Source: Gordius sp. MW1 (taxonomy: Eukaryota > Nematomorpha > Gordioida > Gordea > Gordiidae). Taken from it: a stretch of 64,000 nt of DNA. The position numbers were made by a program, and so were the translations under genes. The stretch covers positions 3,782,001-3,846,000 of the forward strand of contig OZ038526.1 in the NCBI GenBank assembly GCA_964036665.1, in the 5' to 3' direction. This document shows, piece by piece, positions 23,901-33,235 of this stretch. The notes beneath the pieces were generated by a model, which was not told where the DNA came from, searched no databases, and was given only the letters and a program-made list of their open reading frames with translations. Each line of letters begins with the position of its first letter. The first letter of the stretch is position 1.

Positions 23901-26900
23901 AAACCAAACGTCGCAATATCAGCGAACCTAAAGAGCTACTAAAAAACTCGGGCCTTCGGCCCTCGTGGGAAGGGGGAGAAGGGAAGGAAGGGAAGGGGGG
24001 ACGACTCATCTATACTCCGTATAAATGTATCATATTTGCTATGCAATTTATGGGCGAGAAAGGAGGGAAGGGGCGAGAATGCCTATAGGGGGGTATTAAA
24101 TGCCTAATGATTACTTAATTATTTATACAAATTTTCCATTTATAGGCAAAATTTAATATAGGCAAAATGTAATAGAGGCAAGGGTTAGGGTTAGATTTAG
24201 TGTTTGCATCTAGTTGCATATTACATTAGTTTTTATGTTAGTGATTATGGGTCTAACAAACATTATATTATAAAACATCACAATGTTAAGAATTTGCAAA
24301 ATTGTTGGGTGAAATTTTTTGTTGAATTTGAACAATTTTTAATTAAAAAAATCAAAAATTTAGCCAATGGTCATTTTTTCTCCATTGGTCAGTACCAACA
24401 GATACTCTATAAGTCAATGATAGCCAAAAAAACGGAAAAAAAAATTTTGATGCTCACTTTGGCCAATGGTCATTTTTTTGCATTGGTCAGCAGCCAGCAC
24501 ACGGTAAAAGTGGATATATATTCATAAGAGTAAAAAAAACGAAAAAAAAAATTTCGAAACACATTTTGGCCAATGGTCATTTTTTTCCATTGGTCAGCAG
24601 CCAGGACACGGTAAAAGTGGATATAAATTCATAATAGTCAAAAAAAAACGAAAAAAAAATTTTCGAATCACATTTTGGCCAATGGTCATTTATTCCATTG
24701 GTCAGCAGCCAGCGGACGGCCAAAAAGTCATAATAGCAATGGTAGGAACAGGAACAATCATAATAGTCAAAAAAAACGAAAAAAAATTTTCGAATCACAT
24801 TTTGGCCAATGGTCATTTTTTCCATCGGTCAGGAGCCAGCGGACGGCCAAAAATTCTTATTATCAATGATAGTAACAAGAACAATCATAAGAGTCAAAAA
24901 AACTCCGGGATTCTAACAAAAAAACTAGTTAAATTGCATAGCAATTAAAAGTAAACAACTTTTATTTATGTTTATTATATAAAATTGGTCAGCAGCCAGC
25001 GGACGGCCAAAAAGTCATAATAGCAATGGTAGGAACAGGAACAATCATAATAGTCAAAAAAAAACGAAAAAAATAATTTCGAATCACATTTTGGCCAATG
25101 GTCATTTTTTCCATCGGTCAGGAGCCAGCGGACGGCCAAAAATTCTTATTATCAATGATAGTAACAAGAACAATCATAAGAGTCAAAAAAAACTCCGGGA
25201 TTCTAACAAAAAAACTAGTTAAATTGCATAGCAATTAAAAGTAAACTTATTTATGTTTATTATATAATAGATTTTCTAACAAATCTTATATATAACACAC
25301 CGAGGGAGATAGAGATGAGGGGTGGGGCACCTCTTTCTCATGCATTAATTTAAAAAATCGATAACCTAATATACCCAATGCAAATAGATAGGGAGGGTAG
25401 ACAACGGACAACGGACGGACGACGGACAACCAAAAAACGAGCCCATAAATTGCATAGCAATTAATATCAAATTCCATTATATACAAGGAAGTAATAAAGT
25501 TGAAAAGACATAAATAAATGAGCCCGGATGAGTGCTAATTTAATGCAAAAACTTTTTATCGACACCAGAGAACCAGTCACAAAATTATCCATTAAATGAC
25601 GTATTCGTCATCATAATCTACTTTTAATTTTTAATAACGAATTAGTAAAAACTAGATTAAATTTTAGGGTTAGATGCTGAAAAAAAATTGCAAGACTCTG
25701 CCATATTATTTCACATTCCTGCGGGTTAGGGTTAGGGGGTGGGGGTTTGACCTAGAAAATCGACATTGCAATACTCTGCTTTTGTCCCCAAAGAAATGCG
25801 AATTATAGCCTAGACAACTACTACATACAATTTAGTCAGGTAGGATTAAGTGATCGTTATCAAAGAGAAAAAGTTGTAAATAAAAAATTGGGGAACTGGT
25901 TTTATCAAATTTTGATTGAAGAGACAGACTTTAGTGCAAAATATGTGTTTGCTTAATTAATTTCAACTAATCAGGCTAAAAATCAAATATTTTATTCCTA
26001 CAAATTAATGAACTAGTAACAAATGAAACATTAAATTATGTGGCTATAGCTAATCTTTCCCCCCTCCTTCAATTTTGTGGGTGCTCAAAATTTATTAGTC
26101 AGTTTCACTAACCAATTATGAAATTAACGTATACTTGATAAAAGATTTTCACCCATAAAATTTTTAAAACGGCAAGGGGAGAATTACCCCTGTGGAGCTT
26201 TCAAAGTAAGCCTTTAGACTTAAAAAAATTTTAACGCGTCATTATATTGAAAGTCTAAATGTATATTCTTTTTTTATATTACGAGATACTTCATTATTAA
26301 GTAAATTGTATTTATAGGGATTAATAATAGTATAGTTATAAACCTGGATGCTATATATCCAGTAAAACTAAATGCGTGTTATTTTAAAATATTTCAATAT
26401 CTGTTAAATTATATGGATTAAAAGTAAATTGAGGTGTTCAAAAACTAATAAAGTGGTGAGGGTTGAAATCAATCTGTATTTAAATTTAGTTGAATTAATA
26501 AATTTGAAATTTATAGAATTTTAATCAAAATCAGTTTAAAAAAAATAACCTTATCCACAACATATTGCTGAGATTTGACAACTATCACTTCTAACAAAGT
26601 TAGCAACTTATTTTTTAATTCAGGATACATGTATTTGCGAATATACAATCGAAAATCAGTAGACACTTGATCATTTCTGCTTCTACCAGTGTGAAGCTTT
26701 CCAGATATAGGTCCTATGATTTCCTAAAAATATATATTTAAGGATTTAATGTACAAGTCCGTTTTGATATAATTTTTGAGCTACCTGTCAAATTTTTTAA
26801 AAAATAAGATTAACTAATGATTAAATAATTGGTTATATTTATAAACTAATATTACATGTAGTCAATCAGAGAATTTATTAATAAAAAATAAAACTTTTTA

Positions 26901-27225
26901 ACCTTTAACATTCTTTCATTTGCTGTGTGAATATCTTCATCAGATTCTAGTATGTTAAATTTATTATTCTGCCATATTATTTGCACTTGAAATAATCCAT
27001 CTACAATTTTTTTACATTCTGCCTCATTTAAAATTCCAATATCTTTCAATGCTAAGGCATATGCGACACTACCCTTTAAAATAGCCTAATGATGGTATAC
27101 AGAAGACATACTTCGATATCAGCTTTCCAAAAAACTTTATCAACTTCAATTGACGAATTAAATTTCTCCAGCACAGGATCCACTGGCTGACTAAAACGTC
27201 CGCCCCAAAGTTTACTAGCTTTCAT
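20936..27225 (-). CDS. ASL: Argininosuccinate lyase
   Basis: Cleaves argininosuccinate to arginine and fumarate (urea cycle / arginine synthesis), a cytosolic homotetramer of the fumarase/aspartase fold. Nine exons in order: 27112-27225, 26903-27073, 26550-26723, 23171-23477, 22636-22750, 22234-22462, 21912-21992, 21648-21754, 20936-21095. They are phase-consistent and sum to 485 codons, close to the usual ~465. Landmarks: KLWGGRF at the N-terminus, [23 protein letters not shown] (substrate binding), [20 protein letters not shown], the mobile signature loop [34 protein letters not shown] and [14 protein letters not shown]. The signature loop is followed by Ala-Asp where Pro-Asp is usual. Intron 1 is 38 nt, while intron 3 is 3.07 kb because a large repeat sits in it. 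Catalytic Ser and His residues are present, so it is probably functional. Confidence 0.96.
21438..21600. mobile_element. CATGGGCGTAGCC-family MITE, copy 6, right end lost
   Basis: Left end CAGGGGCGTAGCCAG at 21438, followed by the family's typical inside (AGGGGCAAATGA, then GGGGGGCAGCCG, then CCCTGCCAC), but no GGCTACGCCC end. It lies in the last ASL intron. Confidence 0.65.
23478..26549. other. Large ASL intron filled with repeats
   Basis: The intron runs from donor GTTATT (minus, at 26549) to acceptor TTGTTAG (ending 23478). It holds the second hairpin-minisatellite TIR element, the shared GGCCTTCGG/GGGAAGG flank, and two short (TTAGGG)2-like patches near 24182 and 25726. The rest is AT-rich. 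Confidence 0.7.
24036..25460. mobile_element. TIR element with hairpin minisatellite, copy B
   Basis: Inverted ends TTGCTATGCAATTTATGGGC (24036) and its reverse complement (ending 25460), as in copy A at 5604-6619. It holds six or more tandem units with TTGGCCAATGGTCA, a T-run, CCATTGGTCAG and GCGGACGGCC (near 24352, 24452, 24560, 24672, 24797 and 25088). The segment at about 24665-24960 is itself repeated at 24985-25245. A worn T-arm-like ACTCCGGGATTCTAAC appears at 24901 and 25191, and GGACGGACGACGGAC at 25400. Confidence 0.75.
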
Positions 27226-27414
27226 GTGAAAAATTTAAAAATATAAATGGCTTTCAAATCGTCACAACATATGGTAATGGTTGCGATAAAATTCCAAAAC
27301 TCGCAGGTCTTTTCCACATACTTTTCCTACGTATATTTATAAAAAACTTCAGATTGTACAAGTTTTGTAGCAACATTTTGAGATTAATTTTGTTATATTA
27401 GTTTATTATAATAA

Positions 27415-27715
27415 TGTGTTGTGTTGGTGTGGAGAAACACGATATATAAAAGCTGAAGACAACACACTCAGATTCACTTATCACTTATCCATTTTGATCT
27501 CATTATATATAACTCTCTCCCACTCGTCAACTTACTTACACCCTCTCCTCATTTTGCACCAATTTAAACGTAGCCATTTTCGCATTTAATACTTCCATAA
27601 CTTTTGTCATTTAATTGTAAATTACTTCGTGTAAACTTTCTGTTATCCTTGGAAATTATGTAAGCACTGATTACTTACAATTTAATAATCTATAAAAACA
27701 TATTTGTATATTACA
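27415..27715 (+). repeat. 5' LTR of gypsy element 1
   Basis: Starts TGTGTTGTGTTGGTGTGG and ends TATTACA. CACGATATATAAAAG near its start is a plausible TATA box. The next base begins the first ORF, leaving no room for a conventional TGG-type primer-binding site. Confidence 0.93.
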
Positions 27716-28051
27716 ATGAGTTTTAATGATGGTAACGTGAATAGGGATAATTACGGTGATGCTCCAGTTAGATGGAATAGGTTTAACGATAGGAACGTGG
27801 ATAATAGTTTTTATGGCAACGCTTCATCTAGGTTTGATAGATTTGATAATAGAAACGTTAATACCAGTAATGTTGGCAGTGTGCCATCCAGGTTTAATGG
27901 GTTTGAAAATAATAATTTTAATGCTCCGGTAGCGAGAGGTTTTAATGGTAGTTGTGTACATGCCGCGGAGGCAGTGGCGAATAGAAATAATGATTTAATG
28001 TGCGTGTGTGGCTTGTCCGCGCAGGCTAGTTCGGGGAGTGGAGGACGTTGA
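27716..28051 (+). CDS. ORF1 of gypsy element 1: short ~20-aa-repeat protein in the gag position
   Basis: A 111-residue ORF whose ATG is the very first base after the 5' LTR. It consists of about three imperfect repeats of ~20 residues with the theme (D/N)RNV...G...SRF(D/N)RF(D/E): DRNVDNSFYGNASSRFDRFD and NRNVNTSNVGSVPSRFNGFE are two of them. A short tail has C-x-C. Residues are mostly Asn, Arg, Phe, Gly and Ser. I see no capsid fold signature or CCHC knuckle, and it is far shorter than a gag. It may be a replaced, truncated or novel structural protein. Confidence 0.55.
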   Translation: MSFNDGNVNRDNYGDAPVRWNRFNDRNVDNSFYGNASSRFDRFDNRNVNTSNVGSVPSRFNGFENNNFNAPVARGFNGSCVHAAEAVANRNNDLMCVCGLSAQASSGSGGR

Positions 28052-28099
28052 CTGAGTGTTGACGTTCTCAATTCAAATAATTCAACCATCAATTTTAAT

Positions 28100-30992
28100 T
28101 TGACAAGCTCCATTCCCCAATTATTGTTTGGTACGCGACTGCCCACGGCGAAGGTGTGGGTAGACGGTACGTTAATTAAGTTTATTTTAGACTCTGGAGC
28201 TTGTGTAAGTTTAATGTCCATTTTACAATTTAATAATCTTTGGCCTGGTAAAAAAGCTTCCCGACCTTTTTTTAATGCCCGCCAATTAGATGGCGCGGCG
28301 GTGGAGTTAGTGGGCAAAGCCTGGAGGTGGCGGCTGGCGGCGCGCGTTGGACATTGATATTATATTTAACAGCCACTAAAATCGATCCTTTAATGGGTTG
28401 GGATTGGCTGCAGGTGATAGGCCCGCATGTTAGATGGTTTGGTCTCTGTGACTCATTGATAGAAACAACCCCTAGTTGTTGGGTAGCTCCTAGTGTGAAA
28501 TCTTGCCCGGGTGGGGTTGCGATGATATGTAATATTGAGCTCCCGAGTGGTGCCGAAGTTACGACTTTAGTCGTGAAACCTCTTTCGACGTTAATCGTCG
28601 GTACACCTACGGGTGTGACGCCTACGGGTGTGACGTCTACGGACGTGTTGAGTGGATTCGGCGACCTGGGCAGGTGGCAATTGAATTTGCGTAATATAGT
28701 TAGGAGCTACGATTTAGTTTTTGCTGAAGGTTTAGGGTGTTTGAAAGGTTATGAATATGAGGTGAGACTCAAACGTGGGGCCTATCCCAAATTTTGTCCA
28801 AGTAGGCGCATCCCGTTCATATGGCGGGACGAGGTAAATGCGGTTCTGCGGGACTGAACGGAACAGGGGATAATTACGCCCGTTGATTATAGTGAGTGGG
28901 CGACTCCTCTGGTTCCAGTTAAGAAAGTCGACGGGTCTTTGCGGCTTTGTATTGATTTTGGGGTTACGCTTAATCCGTGGTTGTTGGAAATTAAGTACCC
29001 AATGCCGCGGGTGGAGGAAATTTTAGCGAATCTAAATAATGCATGTTTCTTTACAAAGCTGGATCTAAGGTCGGCATATTTACAAATTAAATTAAGTGCT
29101 CGTTCGGCGCGGTTGATGACGATAAATACTCCTTTGGGGTTGTTTTCGTTTAATCGCTTGCCGTTTGGGTTGAGTATTTCTGCGGCGGTGTTCCAGAAAA
29201 CTATGGCCTCCGTTTTTCAGGGTTTGGACGGTGTATTCTTTTACCTGGATGATGTGCTGATTGTTGGCACTACAATGCAAGAACACGATTCGCGTTTAGA
29301 GTCAGTTCTTAAGCGCATCCAGGAGAGGGGATTACGTCTAACTATGAAAAAATGCATGATCGGAGTGACAGAAGTGACATTCTTAGGGCACGTTATTGCA
29401 TGTGGGAAAATACGCCCTCTGGGTAGTAATGTGGCTGCGATTTTAAAGATACGAGCCCCAACTAACAAGAAGGAAGTCTTGTCTTTCATGGGGTCTGTGA
29501 ATTATTATCGCAAGTTTAAACCGCATTGCTCGGAGGTAGCAGCTCCCTTGCATAGGTTAACTAAAGACAACGTGCGTTTTGTTTGGTCCGATAGAGAACA
29601 GGTAGCTTTCGAGAAGTTGAAAAACTTGTTGGGAAGCGACCCAGTTCTGGTGTGTTTTAATCATAACCTTCCCATAGGGTTGGCGGTTGACGCATCGAAG
29701 AGTGGTATAGGTGGCATGCTCTTTCATGTTATTAAAGGAATAGAGCGGCCGATACTATTTTTTTCACGTAAATTGACGGCGGCAGAGCTTAATTATTCTG
29801 TAATAGAAAAAGAGGCTTTAGCTGTAGTGTTTGCGTTAAATAAATGTCGTGAATATCTTATTGGTCGTAAGTTTAAAATCTTTACTGACCATAAACCACT
29901 AGTTCCTCTTTTTGCGAAGTGTAATGGTAGTTTGTTGCTAAGCCCTAGGTTACAAAAATGGTTGTTGTTCTTAGGTAACTTTGACGTGACCTTGGAGTAC
30001 AAAAAGGGCGCAACGAACTATGTTCCAGATACATTATCGCGCTTAGGTGAGAGCGATGAAGCGGTACCTAAGGAGGAACTAGAGGGTGAGAATTATTTGA
30101 TTAATGTTGTAACTCAAGCTTTTCCGTCAGTTAACCTTAAGGAGGAGGTGGACAAGGACGAGGAGTTGCATGGGGTTACTAAATACTTGAATGGTCAGGC
30201 GACAATCGAGGAGGTCGCTAGGTGTTATCGTGGCGTGTTTAACGAACTCTATCTGGACAATGGGGTTGTACTACGTGGCGAACGCATAGTGATTCCACGG
30301 GCGTTGCGATCACAAGTGTTGGAATTATTGCATGCTGGACATAACGGCGCGTCTAAAATGAAAGCAATGGCGCGTAATTATGTTTGGTGGCCTAAAATGG
30401 GCGCTGATATTGGCATGTATGGGCGTAAATGTACTGCGTGTAGTAAAAATGCGTGCATGCCCAAGCATGATAAACAAGCTAGGTGGCCGCGGGCTCGAAA
30501 CGTTTGGGACCGGGTACATCTAGACTTTTTCGACTTTGATTCGAAACAATATCTTTTACTGGTGGACGCAGCTTCGAGTTGGGTTGAATTTCAACGCATC
30601 ACGAAGCTGTCTACTGGGGTTTTTTAAAGAATTTAATGGGCGCTTATGGTATCCCGAGGTATATAGTATCCGATAACGGTACTGCTTTTACTAGCGCCGA
30701 GTTTAAGGTGTTTTGCGGTAAATGGGGTATACTGCATTTATTAACACCTCCATATCACCCAAGTTCTAACGGGTTGGCGGAGCGACATGTTGCGATCGTT
30801 AAGAAATGTTTGAAAAATGAGAAGGTAGAGAAGGACGGCATATGGATGTATAGACTATTACATAATGCGTCCCCTCGCTTTCCGTGTCGCGCCCCGGTTA
30901 GTAAAATATTTTTAAATAGATTACCTCGCGTGCCGATCGATGTGTGGGTGGACTCCGGTTTAACAACTAGCGAGTCCGCTCCCAGTCTGTAG
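28100..30992 (+). pseudogene. Gypsy pol (protease, RT, RNase H, integrase) with three breaks
   Basis: Protease: ILDSGACVSLMS (28184 onward). Its end, PLMGWDWL, lies in another frame after a break near 28330. RT begins around the in-frame TGA at 28855-28857; SEWATPLVPVKK, FTKLDLRSAYLQIKL, NRLPFGLS and the active site FFYLDDVLI follow. RNase H: LAVDASKSGIGG and TDHKPLVPLF. Integrase: an HHCC zinc-binding region (LLHAGHNGASKMK...CTACSK), core Asp in HLDFFDF/LLLVDAASSWVE and, after a T-run frameshift near 30625, YIVSDNGTAF and NGLAERHV completing the DDE triad. Downstream residues 31020-31152 continue a plausible integrase C-terminus in another frame. Few lesions and intact motifs fit the youth indicated by the LTRs. 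Confidence 0.93.
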
Positions 30993-31152
30993 AAGTTGGT
31001 AATTTAGTATAAGCTCGCGTGTATCGTGGAACCGAGCGGTGGTTGGAAGCTGTGGTGAAATCCCACGTGGGCTCAAAAGCCTACGAGGTTGAGTTTACGG
31101 GCTCTAATAACCGCACGGTTAGACACGAGGAGCAATTACGGTTGCGATGTTA

Positions 31153-32067
31153 ATGGGTTATCTTTGATATGCGATAATATGTATATTTATTATTGTGCAT
31201 TAAATGGACATTATCGCATCATGGTGCCGGTTCAGGGTGGAAGTGGAAGTGATTGATCCGCTTTACGCCCCGACGGACCTTTACGTATCGTTCGTGGTGG
31301 GACAGGACGGTGTCCCGCATATGGTCAATTTCCACGAACGAAGATATTCCCAGGGCGGTGCCCCGCAGCCCGGGAGTAGAGAACGAGGTGGTAGAATCAG
31401 TTGAGGAGGACGCGCTGGGGGCAGCGGTACCTCGACTGCTGGGGTTCTGAGGGATCCCAGAGAAGTCCTTCCGCCGGTTCGCCTGGTCCGAGGGGGCACG
31501 GTGATTGCCCCGACGGCGGCGCGCGGAGGGCGACGCAGGGCTGCCCGAAGGTGGTGTAGTTTGTGCCTACGCCGGCATCGGAGGGCCGCGTGTGGAGGCA
31601 CAACGGTAACACCGCCGGGGGCGCCTAGTGTCTCGTCGATAGGGTCTGTAAACGCCGGCGTGGGTGAGGCTGCTGTCAGTGTAGCGATGCACCTTGACCC
31701 ACCCGAGGTCGTGAATACGGACGCGGTACTGGCGCCAATGGCGACGGTAACGCTGTTAGAATACGATCTAGCGGTTCGAGAATTAAAGCGAGGGGGTCAG
31801 CCAGACGGCAATAATGGGTAGCAAGTGCGGACCCAATGACGTCTATCGAGGAGGCCGTTCCCGTACCTGACGGCCCGCTACATTTTTTTTTGACTCCCCG
31901 CTCCCGTCCTCTTTGGGGTCTTTCTTAAAGGGGATGGTGTGGTAATCGCCGTACGTCTATCTATTCAGTTACTGGTGCGCGTTACACGTCAATCACGTCA
32001 GATCATTTACTGGTGCGCGTTATACGTCAATGGGGGAGTTATCAATATTGTTGTTTTGAAGTTGTGG
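31153..32067 (+). other. GC-rich 3' region of gypsy element 1
   Basis: Between the integrase end and the 3' LTR the composition turns strongly G/C- and CpG-rich (31204-31900). Open frames occur (31204-31404, 31501-31821) but overlap on both strands and match nothing I recognise. Before the LTR, a 25-bp unit containing TACTGGTGCGCGTTA is repeated (31969 and 32009), followed by TGGGGGAG. Confidence 0.45.
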
Positions 32068-32369
32068 TGTGTTGTGTTGGTGTGGAGAAACACGATATAT
32101 AAAAGCTGAAGACAACACACTCAGATTCACTTATCACTTATCCATTTTGATCTCATTATATATAACTCTCTCCCACTCGTCAACGTACTTACACCCTCTC
32201 CTCATTTTTGCACCAATTTAAACGTAGCCATTTTCGCATTTAATACTTCCATAACTTTTGTCATTTAATTGTAAATTATTTCGTGTAAACTTTCTGTTAT
32301 CCTTGGAAATTATGTAAGCACTGATTACTTACAATTTAATAATCTATAAAAACATATTCGTATATTACA
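32068..32369 (+). repeat. 3' LTR of gypsy element 1
   Basis: Near-identical to 27415-27715, with one extra T and about three substitutions; ends TATTACA, followed by AATAA. Confidence 0.95.
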
Positions 32370-32639
32370 AATAATTAATAAACTATTAGAGGTTTTGATA
32401 AAAGTTACAGCGTGGATTCTGGATACACGTAAATGATATGCAATATGTAGTAGTTTACTTAATATATCTATAAAATTTTAAGGGTATATTTTATAATAAA
32501 CCCCCTGAAAACTTTAAAGTCTAACCGCAAAATAAATAGTAGGTAAATTACATAAAAATACTCAGTTTTGAACAGTTTGTGGTATTTTCTTCACCACTTT
32601 AGTAATGTTTAAACTATTGAGTTAGGAGAGTATGAATTT

Positions 32640-33235
32640 ATTATAACAACAGGGAATCAAACAAACATATAAGCGAAACGCGAGCGAACGTTAATAATAT
32701 GAACCAAGGAAATTGGAGGAAGATAAAAACATATGTGTTTCGTCGACTTGCTACATTCTCGATGTTCATGTCGCTACAGATATTGTCCCCTAGATTGTTT
32801 GGAGTAACACTAAACGATCGATTAGGTGGACACCATCTCGCCTGTGTATCACTTGTATTGGCAAAGTCTTTTGGGCCAATAGACATGTCTGCCACTGCGA
32901 GTGGTTTTGACTGGTTGTTGTTCCTGCTCTGGTTCTTGTGAAATAGGTATCTTGAGGGAGGTTTCTTGATTATGTACCTGTTTCTTGCTTTCTACATGAG
33001 CGGGCTTCAATCGGTCGATTGATATGGAGTCCTTTTTTCCATTTTTCTCGATTATAAAGTACTTTGGTCTACGAAGTAAGACTTTGAAGGGCCCATCGTA
33101 GGGTGGGGTGAGTGGTTTGCGTACGTATCATTTCTGACAAACACTTGCGGTGTTTCCCACAGGTATCGATTTACCTGTTCATTTGTTTCTCCATGGTGGT
33201 GTGGCACGGGGTACGGCGACGCCATATCGCTTCTC
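32640..33235 (-). pseudogene. 3' end of gypsy element 2 polyprotein, frame-broken
   Basis: Past the stop at 33236 the minus strand still encodes, in shifted frames, the usual gypsy integrase C-terminus: PYDGPFKVLLRRPKYFII, then SISIDRLKPAHVESK and TTRSGRHVYWPKRL. Frameshifts near 33235 and 33130 separate it from the long ORF. I could not identify an LTR beyond it. Confidence 0.75.

Larger units (their letters stand above)
27415..32369 (+). mobile_element. Ty3/gypsy LTR retrotransposon, recent insertion, gag not recognisable
   Basis: LTRs of 301 and 302 bp (27415-27715 and 32068-32369) differ at only about four sites and are flanked by a perfect 5-bp duplication AATAA (27410-27414, 32370-32374), so the insertion is young. 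The order protease, reverse transcriptase, RNase H, integrase marks Ty3/gypsy. The coding region is broken by a frameshift near 28330, an in-frame TGA at 28855-28857 and a frameshift in a T-run near 30625. A GC-rich tail (31.2-31.9 kb) of unknown role follows, then a short direct repeat and a purine run (TGGGGGAG near 32031) before the 3' LTR. Confidence 0.95.

Noticed and set aside
24182-24200. GGGTTAGGGTTAG patches (also near 25726)
   Set aside because: Only two telomere-type units each, too short to call an interstitial telomere array.
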